Shown here: positions 45,270 to 56,488 of the stretch, piece after piece
Position numbering within the stretch: the first letter of the stretch is position 1
How the letters are laid out: every line of letters begins with the position of its first letter
Assembly: GCA_040437565.1 (NCBI GenBank)
Contig: JBDOQK010000017.1
Coordinates: 248,001-312,000 of the forward strand
Length of the DNA: 64,000 nucleotides
DNA from: Albugo candida
Taxonomy: Eukaryota; Oomycota; Peronosporomycetes; Albuginales
Direction: 5' to 3'
Translations under genes and position numbers: made by a program
Notes under the pieces: generated by a model
What the model saw: only the letters and a program-made list of their open reading frames with translations
The model's database searches: none
What the model was told of the DNA's origin: nothing

Positions 45270-46604
45270 TTAAAAGTGTGCCTCATCACAATTTCCAACT
45301 CCGTCTTTCCAAAAAAAAATGAATGTCGAGTAATTGAGGGAATAAAAAGACGCCCTCCACCCAACAATATTTCTTCTACCAATTAGATAAAAAATGCTTT
45401 GTCAAATTCTTTTGGATCGTTTACGTTTAAAAAAGGAGCAAATTGGAAATAGAAAGCGTTATCAGAGATTTAGAAGGTATAGAGGCTACCTAATAGAAGT
45501 CGTAATTTCTGAGGTAAACAAAAGGCAGTTTTTTCTGCTGCTGAAACAAGTGATGTTAGAAGACCTTTTACTTGCTCATGCGTTTTGGTGGTCCGATATC
45601 AAATATCTTCACCATTACTACAGTCAAGTCGTCAGAAGCTCCAATTGACGCAGTCAGGAACGTATATTTTTTAGTTGATGTATCGTCCATCTATTCACCC
45701 GACAGGTCGTGGTGAAAAAAAGCAGTGCTATGGTATGAGATCGATCACTTTTTAGGTAAACTGAAGGTTTTTACGCTTTTGTGTACAATCGCTTGATGAT
45801 GCAAGTTACTGAAAAAGAGTAACTCACAACATTACAACGTTTACATGGTAAGAGCTGGAGACTTAAAGGAAGATTGCAAGACTTGCTTGTCGTAGTTTAG
45901 CGCATCATTTAGCGTACTGTTTTCCGTAGGATTCGCCTCGTACGCATATTTTTCCCTAGTAGCGTTTTTATAAGCTTACTCTATTGAAGGCGTGGTAAAG
46001 TCATGTCTAGTTTCGCGCTGCAAAGTCATGTGTTAGATATTAGAAGATGCTCTTAAGTGACAGGAAATATTTTCTGAAAATACTTTAAAAGATTCTGCGA
46101 ATTGTCTGAAACCTTTCGGATACATGCAGTCTCAAAGGAAAGTACAAAGGAACAGATACAAACACATACTTAATTGTATACCTTGGTATTAGTGCGAGAC
46201 AGTTTGGGACGTTTTTTCTGCTACAACCGAGCATCAACTACTATTAGAAGCACTTAAGGTTCGTCGTATAGCGATAAGAACTAATATACCCACCGATTAT
46301 CCTTGCTCACATTGAAACAACCCGACATTCTCTCCCCATGTGCCAACGTGTCTTCAGAATGGAATGGTGAAGGCATATTGTGTATTACCAGGCGTATGGC
46401 TGTTATGGAACGATCTCACATTGGATAAAAGTTTGGTAGATTTAAAGCTAGTAGTCTTGCGCTGTCCAACAGCAGCATATTTTGATATAGAGCATTTGAG
46501 AGAAATGATCTGCATGGAACATGAAAAGTACCTAAATTATTATGCTGCTATATAGAGCTAAAAACCCAAAGTTGCTCTTGGATTCGTTGCGACGTATGTG
46601 ATCA
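45270..46604 (+). other. duplicated spacer of the LEA/effector unit (copy B)
   Basis: Matches copy A (35506-36830) and, inverted, copy C. It holds effector-family fragments near 46340-46555. The inversion breakpoint with the right arm lies at about 46560-46605. Confidence 0.55.
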
Positions 46605-49166
46605 TCAAATCGGACGATTAAGTAAATTTTTGCGCTGAGTAATATCGACACTACGTGAAGGCCAAATGATATCCATTCGTCGCCCGAAATTTGAAATTGC
46701 CTTTTCATTTATTATCATACCTCCTGGATTAACTTTCAAGATAAGATCGAGCAGACGATTTCGGAAAGAATCTTTAGCGTTCTGCATTGATGTCTTCGAA
46801 CGCAAGTATCGACACATTAACTATTACGGTTCAGGATTTCTCGTTGTTAATACTCCTCTATAACCTCGAACCTGTTGAATGCGTTCGTTCACATCCCTCC
46901 TTTACTGGATCTAGAGAATTTTTGACACACGTACTAAATCATTCGTGTATGGTGGTCCGGGGGGAAGCGAAAACACAGAGTTTTGTTTCTGGTTTCATTT
47001 CCACGAGCGTGGATGATTCCTAATAGGTTATTGAGTTGATTTATATGTGGTGTGGTGATATTCGCAAAACTAACGGACATTCGATTGAGCGTCAGTATTT
47101 GAGCCAGAATGTTTGAGGAAGCATTGCATCAAGGCACTTTTCTTTCTCAGAGACGAGTCGAAATGAAAGTACTTGATTTGTTAGAGATAAACTTCCCACA
47201 ATAAGAACCATACTACTCTCACCCGCTTGTTTAACCAAGCAGTGCAGTATTTATAGTTATTTAAGTTGTTTCATTTGGCTTTCTGTACGCATAGGCAAGA
47301 TATTTCGTTCTGATTAAGAAAAGTCTCTATATCCATCATTTATTAGCTTAACTTAAGAGGTTCAGGTTCTGCATCTGCCTCAATTTCTGAATAGTTTTTG
47401 ACATCAGGACGTGATACTACATCCAAAAAATAAAGATCCACTTCCATTGGAATGCACCTGTGCATATGATAGTGCTTCACCATCTACATTTGATTCTTTG
47501 CCAGGTTTGCTGCAGTACTAACATCATCCAATGCTTGTTCATCCTGAAGGAACCAGCGATCCAGATTGTAAAAACCAGTTGAAGAGAGTGACCTCAGGCA
47601 GGTACAGTACTGGTGCTCGCAAGCTTTTTGTATACTTCTATGTCCATATAAACATTTAAATGCAAACACGAAAATGAGGCTTTTTCTTACGGTCTTAAAA
47701 GTATATCCGCGAAGTGCAAATGTTATGTTATGAATAGCTAAACATCGTTCACATTGAGATTTTGGGAACCGCTACTCAACCCCAACTTTTTGCTAACCAT
47801 CCTCCACTCCTCTTAAATACAGCACCCCAGGTTACGTTCCGAGGCACGAATATTGATTACATTACGAGGTGTTACCTTGACATTCGCATTGCGTATTTGT
47901 GCGACGATACGCTCAGGCGCCAGACCCGACCGTAAGTAATTTAAAATTTGTTGCCGCTCATCGATTTTGAGGGCCTGGCCTTGTGGATATAAGGCAGCAT
48001 CTACAAAAGTCTCGTGATTATGCTCAAGTTGATTGCCTCAACAACCCAGTGAACGAAGGATCCGTGTCCTATCATTCGGCAGATTATCATAGCAGACTTG
48101 CAGCCACTTCCACGGCTTCCGCGTACGCGTCTACGCTGCTGCGACATGGAAGTTGCATTCTCCGCACAAGAGCATTCAAGACCTATAGCTTTGATTTCAC
48201 CCTCTAAACGGTTTCCAACTCTCCTTGTTCTGTTGCAATAAAATTATGAAGCCCTCATCTTGAGATTGACGTATTACTACGAATCTATCCTGTTCTAAAG
48301 ACGCTTAAGTAGTATCGACGATGTCTTCAAACTGACTCATGGTTGGCAAAACAGAAGAGTTATGGTATGACGAAACTTGCCAGCTTTCGCGTTTCGTACG
48401 TTCTGTCCTATATTCAAATAAGGGTATTCTCTATTGCCAATCATAACTCGGAATCATAGCTTAGGGGTGCTGTATCCAAGAGGGGTGGGGGCTGCTGATT
48501 AGCGGTTCCTCGTTTGCGAATACGACTTACTGGTGGTGAGACGTAAAGAATTGGTTGCGGCGTTTTCCAATTTTGCTCCAAGAGTGGTACTTTATAGATA
48601 GCGATGGTCAGAGTATCCATCGCATTTCGTGTTATCAGTTTTATTCTGCTTTTCAATGCGTTGTTGAAGCTACGACGCATGGTTTGTATCTAATTGACGA
48701 AGAAAAAAGCAAGAACCCAATAAGACTTTTCAAGAGAGAGCTTTATGTCAGAATGGCGTGCCCCATCCGGTATGACATAGTCCATATGCAATGAAAAGAG
48801 AGATATAGAATACTCGAGTACATAGTTTTGCAATAAAATTGATTAGTATGGGGGAAACTTTTTGAGGTCAGTTTGAAGCTGACAAAAATGCCCACTGATG
48901 TTTCATTGCAAAGAAAATAGATCGATAAACGTGTTGCTACCTCTGATCAGATAAACAAGCGTATCTGTATGCTGGCAGCCAGACTTATGTCTTCGACACC
49001 AACTTTTTCGAGAAGACAGACGTGACAATCCTCCGTATTAGTTTGGGTGAGACCCAAAAGTCTAGTGTAAGACGAAAGTGATCTCAATCTTCTACTTCCT
49101 CTTAATTTTGAGTTGAAAAAAAGGAGATCCACGAGAATCAGAAATAGTAAGCGGTTTAGAGGAATT
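46605..49166 (-). pseudogene. CHxC/CX2CX5G effector-like gene, right arm, broken
   Basis: Inverted homologue of 40923-43030. It keeps the signal-peptide-like LLFLILVDLLF near 49140, CHVCLLEKVG (49027-48998), QDEQAL near 47.54 kb and GGMIINEK...RRMD near 46.7 kb. It is more interrupted than the left copy and clearly non-functional; treated as a fossil. Comparison of the two arms would show how long both have been without constraint. Confidence 0.65.
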
Positions 49167-51530
49167 TGTTTTGTCTGAAGCAAGTCCACTCAGAGCACTC
49201 TAATCTTTGGCGTGCATATAATCAGTTACATGGAGGGATTTGCCTATCCTGTAGCCGTGATTGACGATTTTATTGCTTTTTCTCTGGTAAACATTGAATA
49301 AGCTTTTGAATCTGAGATGCATTGAGCATGAAAAAAAATGAAAGGATGAGCTAAAACCACAGAGGACAATTTGCTTTTTTTGCATGGATCCGGAATTTGG
49401 AACCTCGATAAAGGCTTTAGCCCTACATGCCCGAAAGCTGTAAATCTGAAGCGAAGAACATTTCTTCGCATCGAGTACCTGATCAACTTGTGAGTTGAAT
49501 GTAATATCCAATGTCATCACTCTAATGCTGACTAACGAATAAGGTGCGGATATGTTTCAATTCAGTGCACAGCCTTGCGGACCAATCTCGTGGCTCACAG
49601 ATTCAATGGTAGGCACACCATCTTACGAAATCAAGTGTATGTCTTTTATACTCTCCTAAATCTTACGAAACTAGGAATTGTTAGATCTTACCGCGCACAA
49701 CATTTTTCGAAAAGATTGACAGGGTAATCGCATAAACGTGGACTAGATGCTTGAATCATCTCTCGAAGCACGAAGTACTGTGCCATACCAACTTCTCTAG
49801 GGAGTAAAATGCACTTGATTTTACTTGCAATGGAATATTTATTACGGTGAAAATGAATGTATCAATAAACTCGCTGAACATTAAGCAATTTATATGCTTA
49901 GCCACACACACCGATACCCGTTTTAAAATCAATTATCGTCATGAAGTAAGCGTTGCCTCCAGAACAGGATAGAGCTAATGTTCAATAAAACATGGAGTTT
50001 TGGAGAGGGAGAAGAAATACAATCAATTAAGTCTAATGGACCATTTCTCATACCATGTAACCTCGACCTGCTTAAGTATGGTTTAATGTATGATGGGTGA
50101 GCCTTCTTTTAGAAAATCAAAGATTTCCACGATACGCATGTCCTTTTAAAGATGATGTGTACCTTTGATTAAAATACATGCGCAATAATATTCCAAATAG
50201 CTGCTTCGGACGTTCTCCTTTTGAATGGCTAAATCGGAGCACTGTTGAATAACATACCAACGAAAAGACATTTGATCACTAATCTTGACTTTTACAGAGA
50301 TGCAGTGAGTGAACCGGTCCATTCGTTTGTGTTACAGATAAATGAAGTTCACCCTTATTCGTGTTGTAATAATCAACCTGCGTAGTTTGAATTTATACAT
50401 GCTGAGTTATCAGCTGTTTAGTCTTGGGTGTAGTATTTTATGACCAACACTTTCAAATGTTCATAATGAACGGACTGGAGGAAGCTAGAAGTGTTACCTC
50501 TAATCATAATACAAACTAAAGTTGATAGGGGCCAAGTTGAAATAAGCAGCATTTCGAACCCAAGAAAAGTATACTCTCTTGTCTCATAGAATATCAGGCA
50601 CGAGCCAGTGGTGAAAGTGATAAAAAAGATTCAGAATACTCGATGAACACAAAGGGATATCATTTTCTAACAGCTTCGTGTTACATCTTGATCCTGAGCT
50701 GTCGGAAATAGTAAGGATAGGTCTGTCTTTGCGCGTACAATGCGGAACGCGGTATTTATTCTAATCTAGTCAGCACTGGGCGACTATAAAACGACCGGGA
50801 GTTTTACAGTGATGTTGAGGTACTTTTGAAAGTCTTGCATACCCGTTGATAGGTGTTTCGCCAATGTTGGAGCATAAATACTAGAAAGGCTTTACTTATG
50901 GACGATTTATGCTCATGCCGAATTGAGAAGAAGAGTAGTATGTAACTTTCATGAACCTTGTGAGGAACCATGGTGAAGGTATGTTTGAGTGCTTGATTCA
51001 TTCGTTCGTATGACGAAGTGAAGCCGGATGTATAATTGAGGAAGTGATAGATAGATTCGTAGTAGTTCTATGGGGAAACTGTATTGAAACTAAGCATATC
51101 CGCATTAGATTGATGTAATCGCAGAGTAGCGGTATTCTACAATGATCTTAGTATGTCCCATAGAACACCATTCTTGAAATCCTTTCTGGAGAAAATCACT
51201 TGTTGCAAGATTTTCCGGAGTTATAGCAGTGACTAATCTTGAGTGTCTCTCCGATCTGGGGGAACATTTCAGAACGGTGCAAAAGCCTCCACGTACTTTT
51301 ATTCGGATAATTCTGCCTGCGCTTGTAAACCTCGTGCGTTTCCGTTTTGTTGCCTACTGAAGTTGTCAAAGTGTAATGTTTTGGCGACTATGACGGCAAT
51401 GCGAACGTTTCCAAATTGTCAAGACGCCGCCGTTTGAAAAGTGTACAAACCCGCGGCTTCCTGTCATAGATTTATGTCGAAGTAAGTACTAAAGATGAAC
51501 AGCATGAGAAATCAAAGACGATGAAAGTAC
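49167..51530. other. right-arm spacer, inverted match of 38423-40922
   Basis: No gene supported. Recognisable inverted counterparts of the left-arm sequence run throughout, for example the stretch encoding AIKSSITATG near 49250 (left: AIQSSMTATG near 40835). Confidence 0.45.
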
Positions 51531-53155
51531 ACCCCGCTGCGCTTAGCGTAATATCATTTAGTCCAATACCTGAGCGATGCACTGAGAAGTAAGTGCGAAT
51601 GAAGACTGAATAATACAAACACATTCAACTGGAGATGGCATTAGCAGCCGAGTGAATTACAGCTTTCTATCAACATTTGCCGAGGAATCACATGAATTGA
51701 TTTTAGATGAGAGGCTCGTTTTTGTTGATGGAAAGATCAACGAGCAATTCATTTCAATAGAATTATCAATAGAGTGAATATGCGCATGATGCCACTATTT
51801 AGCTCAAAAGCCAATAACATCTCATAAAAACAACGTCGCACTTCCTGCTGATTTGGGATGTACTGCAGACTTCGGAAGTTGTCAACCCCATTTCAGAAAA
51901 ATTTCCTGCATTTATTGCACGAGATGGAAATGAAACTTCAGCAACGCTACGAATATATATATATATCCTAATATGAGTTAAGTCTCCAAATCTCCGAAGC
52001 TTTTATCCATAGCGCGCTCGTTCCATAACAGTCATACTTTTGGTGGTACACAGTATGCCTTCACCTGTCCATTCTGAAGACACGTTGGAAAATCGGCAGA
52101 AAATGTCGGTTTGCTTTGTGTGAGCAGCGATGATCATCGCATATAATGATTCGTATCGCTATACGACAAACGTGAATTGCTTCAAAGAGTAGCCGATGCA
52201 GAAGGAAACTTTCTTAACTGTAACGCACTTGTACCGATGTATGCAATTTGATATGTGTTTGTATCGTACTCTCCATCGATGTTGTATGTATCCAACGTTT
52301 TTCGGACAATTCGGTGATTTTTATAATGTCTGAAGAAGATACTTTCCATAACTTTACACGCGTCTTCTAATATCTAAGACATGTATTTGCAGGTCAAATC
52401 TCTGCATGACTTTCCACGCGTTCAATGGAGTGAGCTTTTAAGAACGCTACTAATGAGAAATATGCGTACAATGCGAATCCTATGTAAAATTCTAGATGAT
52501 GCGCTAAACTACGACAGACAAATCCTTCAGTCTTCATAAAATCTCCAGTTCTTCCCATATAAACGGTATGCGAATACTCCTTTTCCACTAACTTTATCCT
52601 CCCGATATTGTACACAAAATCGTAGAAACCCTTCCGTTCACCGTACAAGTAATCGATGTCATGCATTTTAACTAAACTACAGCTTGTCGGGTAAGCAGAT
52701 AAACAAAAATAATCTACCAAATACACTCTTTGTCTGCGTGAATCTAAACCACTGACGATTTGTTGGTAGTCATGGTGTACTTATGGTGAACGTCTTCGAC
52801 ATCTGACCACTAAAATACGTAAAAATCTTAAGAAGTCACTCGTTTCAACGGCAGAAAATTCGTTGGCTATCTGCGTTCTTTTACCTCGAAACTGACGTCT
52901 TTTTTTAGTCAGCTCCAAATTTTAACACCATTTCTTTCTCCAGTCTGCTCCTTACGTAAACGACCCAAAAGAAAGAACAAAACATTGTTCTAATCCGTAG
53001 AAGAAATATCGATTGGTGGAGAACGTCCCTTCCTTCCTTCGATTTTATAATCAGCGCAGATAAAATTTACCGTACAACTACCTAAAAAAAAAGAAACTTT
53101 GTATGGAAAGACGGAGTTGACAATTGTGATGGAACATATTTAATTACAACAACAT
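51531..53155 (-). other. duplicated spacer of the LEA/effector unit (copy C)
   Basis: Inverted match to the copy A and B spacers. A minus-strand frame 52726-52394 (110 codons) is the longest open piece and has degraded counterparts at 35925-36188 and about 45660-45960, so it may be the least damaged relic of a further small gene. A short (AT)n run lies near 51952. Confidence 0.4.
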
Positions 53156-54175
53156 TTACTTTTCCTTCTTTGGTTCCTTACGATCCTGAACAGCTTGCTG
53201 CAAAGAATGAACTGTAGCATCTTTACTTTCCTTCATCATTCCTTCCAGCGTCCTCTCCTTCTTCTTCATGTTCTTAGCTGCTGCCTTCCATTTTTCTGGA
53301 TTGCGACGGCGATGAAGGAAAATCGCGATCGCAAATGCGAGAAGAGGAACAATCCACGCAGCGTGATGCGTGCAAGCTTTATATCCCATCGGAAGTGACA
53401 CACACCGATTCTCGGCAACTTTTGCTGTATTCATCTTCCCATACACCGTATCTTTGACTCTTCCTTGCGCGTGATCCGCAGTTTCCTTGGTTCGCTCTCG
53501 AGCGTCATTTGTCCACTCACGAGCATCTTTAGTACGCGCTCTTGCGCGTGCACTCCATTCATCCAATTGCTCGTGAGTGTGCTCACTAAGCTTGCCCAGT
53601 TTCTCCTTAGTTTTCTCCCCCAATTCCTCTGCTCGATTCATTGCGTTCTCTGCAACGCGGCGCGCGTGATCCCTTGCATCTTCCATTCGTCGCCGCGCAC
53701 CCTCAGCATAATCGCTCATGGTCTCACGAGCAGATTCGCTGTATTCACCAGCACGGTCACGAACGCTTTCCCCATACTCTCCAGCTTGATCCCCTGCAGC
53801 ATGCCCTCTGTTGCGCGCTTGGTCGGTGAGGCCTCCGACACGATCCCGAACAGCTTCACCATACTCTCCCAAGCGTTCTTTGGCATTGCGACTGACATCA
53901 CTCGCTTGCTTACCGAATTTATTCATTTTTGCGCGCGCCGAGTCGCTATACTCCCCAAACGTCTCATGTGATTGTTTCTTTGCATCTTCGGCGTACTCTT
54001 GCACCCGGTCTCCAATGTGCTCGCTGGTCTCTTGCGCCTTACGCTTCCCGTACTCAACCCCTTCAATGGATCGCCGTTTTGCATGATCCGCTTCATTTTT
54101 GATCTGGTGGGCTGATTCTCGAGACCGATGGCGCGCGTCTCGTTCCAATTCATCAAATCGATTTTCCGCTTGCAT
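53156..54175 (-). CDS. LEA-like amphipathic-helix protein with C-terminal anchor (339 aa)
   Basis: Single-exon intact frame, ATG 54175. Residues 1-255 are almost entirely Ala/Glu/Arg/Lys/Asp helix with irregular 11-residue periodicity (GEYGESVRDRAGEY, SARETMSDYAEGARRR, EHTHEQLDEWSARARAR), as in group-3 LEA proteins. Then CVSLPMGYKACTHHAA leads into one hydrophobic segment (about 276-292, WIVPLLAFAIAIFL) and a basic Lys-rich tail of ~45 residues. LEA-type helices stabilise membranes or proteins during desiccation or stress; a membrane-anchored version is unusual. It is transcribed divergently from the WDR77-like gene (starts about 325 bp apart before assembly duplication). Two pseudogene copies (34467-35505, 44264-45269) lie to the left. 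Confidence 0.75.
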   Translation of the reverse strand: MQAENRFDELERDARHRSRESAHQIKNEADHAKRRSIEGVEYGKRKAQETSEHIGDRVQEYAEDAKKQSHETFGEYSDSARAKMNKFGKQASDVSRNAKERLGEYGEAVRDRVGGLTDQARNRGHAAGDQAGEYGESVRDRAGEYSESARETMSDYAEGARRRMEDARDHARRVAENAMNRAEELGEKTKEKLGKLSEHTHEQLDEWSARARARTKDAREWTNDARERTKETADHAQGRVKDTVYGKMNTAKVAENRCVSLPMGYKACTHHAAWIVPLLAFAIAIFLHRRRNPEKWKAAAKNMKKKERTLEGMMKESKDATVHSLQQAVQDRKEPKKEK

Positions 54176-54500
54176 GTCCGAAATCTCTCAGAGTTTGTAT
54201 GCAAATTGAGTACTGAGACGTTAAATGGAAAGCTTTGAGACTCTCAACCGTCGGTTTCCTTCTGCGCGACACGTAGGGATATGTGACATGTCAACGAGAC
54301 TTTCGGAAGCGTTTTTGCGACAATTGAAAACTCGGAAAAAAAATAGAAATTGACATATTTTTTCGGTCGTTTTGTCATTCGAAAATGTCGCTTGGGGTTA
54401 AGTGCGGGTACCTATGTAAGATACGGGCGTACGTAACGATGGGGTGGGAATATAGCGAAGATACGGTGCAAATGATAGTAAATGCGCTCGTACTTAAAGA
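54176..54500. promoter_or_regulatory. divergent intergenic region, LEA-like / WDR77-like
   Basis: About 325 bp separate two head-to-head starts, so both promoters must lie here. No consensus element is identified. Homology to the other LEA copies stops within ~80 bp upstream of the LEA start (around 54240), so copies A and B lack this promoter region. Confidence 0.5.
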
Positions 54501-54700
54501 ATGTATCGAGCTCGTGCGCAAGTAGACGCGATCGCCGCGTGCCCTTGGGGAGCGATTCGACAGGATGTCGATGACGGAATCGTATCACGCGCATATGTGT
54601 TTGAGCACGATAAACCGGCACTTCTTACTGTAGCGTATTCGTGTCTAGAAGGTAATTATTGGGGAGGTGGAGTAGCGCTCGTTGATGCGCGAAGTGACTC
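54244..54700. repeat. left copy of exact 457-bp gap-flanking duplication
   Basis: Recurs at 54801-55257 (offset 557) across the gap 54701-54800. It holds the 5' end of the WDR77-like gene (54501-54700), which must not be counted as a second gene. Confidence 0.9.
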
Positions 54701-54800
54701 NNNNNNNNNNNNNNNNNNNNNNNNNNNNNNNNNNNNNNNNNNNNNNNNNNNNNNNNNNNNNNNNNNNNNNNNNNNNNNNNNNNNNNNNNNNNNNNNNNNN
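54701..54800. other. scaffold gap (100 N)
   Basis: Exactly 100 N between identical 457-bp segments. Confidence 1.
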
Positions 54801-55257
54801 TCAACCGTCGGTTTCCTTCTGCGCGACACGTAGGGATATGTGACATGTCAACGAGACTTTCGGAAGCGTTTTTGCGACAATTGAAAACTCGGAAAAAAAA
54901 TAGAAATTGACATATTTTTTCGGTCGTTTTGTCATTCGAAAATGTCGCTTGGGGTTAAGTGCGGGTACCTATGTAAGATACGGGCGTACGTAACGATGGG
55001 GTGGGAATATAGCGAAGATACGGTGCAAATGATAGTAAATGCGCTCGTACTTAAAGAATGTATCGAGCTCGTGCGCAAGTAGACGCGATCGCCGCGTGCC
55101 CTTGGGGAGCGATTCGACAGGATGTCGATGACGGAATCGTATCACGCGCATATGTGTTTGAGCACGATAAACCGGCACTTCTTACTGTAGCGTATTCGTG
55201 TCTAGAAGGTAATTATTGGGGAGGTGGAGTAGCGCTCGTTGATGCGCGAAGTGACTC
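54801..55257. repeat. right copy of exact 457-bp gap-flanking duplication
   Basis: Identical to 54244-54700; continues into the rest of the WDR77-like gene. Confidence 0.9.
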
Positions 55258-56311
55258 ACAATGTGGTTGGGAACAAGTGTGTGGTTTTCAATATGATTCT
55301 GGAATCAGTAATTTAGTGTGGTGCGGCGAAAAAAGTAATTTAGTGGCATGTGCATGCGATAACGGCGATATCGAAGTGTTACAGCTGTCTTCGGATGTGG
55401 AGTTTGCATTTCATCCAGTAGGAAATGGGTCAGGTGTCGGGGGAATGTGCACACAGCAAGGGAGACATGGCGATGTGGTCACGGGGATCTCTGTGTCGCC
55501 ATTTGACTCGACTCGTCTTGCATCCTGCAGCTGGGATTTAAGGTTAGTGTGGTCCACTTTATTCATCTAAATGGCTGACTCGATTATAGTGTGAAAGTTT
55601 GGGATCTTGCATCACGTACCGCGGCTCAAGTAACATTAGGTAGGAGTGATGGAAGAGTCATTGTTGCATGAAAGTAATCTTTTGTGTAGACGGACACACC
55701 GATCTTGTATGGTGTGTGGCATGGAGTCCTTGGACACCAAGTATCCTGTCAAGTGGTTCGCAGGATAGCACAACGCAATTGTGGGATGAACGAGTTGCTA
55801 GTATGAATGCAAATATCCTCACATTGCATTCATCCTGTCCTGTTTTGTCGTTGGATTGGCATCCGCATCAAGAAACGATCATTTCGGTCGGTTTGGAAGA
55901 CGGTACTCTCTCGACATTTGATATCCGAAAATCAACCAATCCGCTTTTCGAACAGGTGAATCTTGTTATATAGCAAAAACACTCTGGTAACTAACGGTGT
56001 TATCGCAGGCGCTGCACGACCGTCCCATCCACGCGCTACGGTACTCTCCGTTCCACGCGGATTTAATCGCAACCGCCAGTGATGATGCAACGATTCGCGT
56101 GACAGATCGATCTCAGGCCGCTTCGACTATGCGGATATCAAGCAGCGTCGTAGCCCATCACCGAGATTATGTGCGCGGATTGGATTGGTACGCATCAACA
56201 CGAAATCGTTTGCCTGAGAAGCAGGTATTTCTTGTCTCAGGATCCTGGGATAAAACTGTTCGAAACCATCCGATCGAAATGTTTGCAAGCAGTCAGCCCC
56301 CCGGATTTTAA
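55058..56311 (+). CDS. WDR77: WD40 protein, WDR77/MEP50-like (PRMT5 cofactor)
   Basis: Four exons (55058-55542, 55590-55639, 55690-55955, 56009-56311), introns of 47, 50 and 53 nt, 367 aa. WD repeats end in characteristic dipeptides: SCSWDLSVKVWDL, SSGSQDSTTQLWDER, TASDDATIRV, VSGSWDKTV. The N-terminus SCLEGNYWGGGVALVD, then ISNLVWCGEKSNLVACACDNG and the late AHHRDYVRGLDW, match human WDR77 (SLSGRCWAGSLWLF; VADLTWVGERGILVASDSG; AHRDFVRDATW). WDR77 is the obligate partner of the arginine methyltransferase PRMT5 in the methylosome, acting on Sm proteins and histones. Human WDR77 is 342 aa. The call depends on motif matches rather than a search; a generic WD40 protein is the alternative. Confidence 0.7.
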
Positions 56312-56488
56312 CTTTGGTAAATAACAGTGGGAATGGAAATGACGTGGTACACACGATAGATTGCGAATCGAGACATGAGCGTTGCCGTATTCGATGATCC
56401 GCGACACGCCATTGATTGATGTTTGACTTTGAATGAATTCCTCACAATTGTCATAAACTGTTTTGCTCGCTGATACCCAGTAAGTCTG

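Larger units (their letters stand above)
46600..54190 (-). repeat. right arm of the large inverted duplication
   Basis: On the minus strand, from 54190 downwards: intact LEA-like gene, shared spacer (53150-51900), effector-like relic (49166-46605). This is the same order as the left arm on the plus strand, so the two arms face each other around a centre at about 44-46 kb that contains the partial third unit (copy B). Confidence 0.75.

Noticed and set aside
49050-49110. RXLR motif (RRLR) after the signal-like start in the right-arm effector relic
   Set aside because: Not kept in the left-arm copy and no EER motif; in a broken gene with clear CHxC features a four-residue match is weak.
51950-51968. 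Short (AT)n run
   Set aside because: Ordinary microsatellite in AT-rich spacer; no further structure.
53195-54086. Long plus-strand ORFs opposite the LEA-like gene
   Set aside because: Shadows of the repetitive, Arg/Glu/Ala-rich minus-strand gene.
54501-54700. Separate truncated WDR77 paralogue
   Set aside because: Exact copy of 55058-55257 next to a gap; contig overlap.
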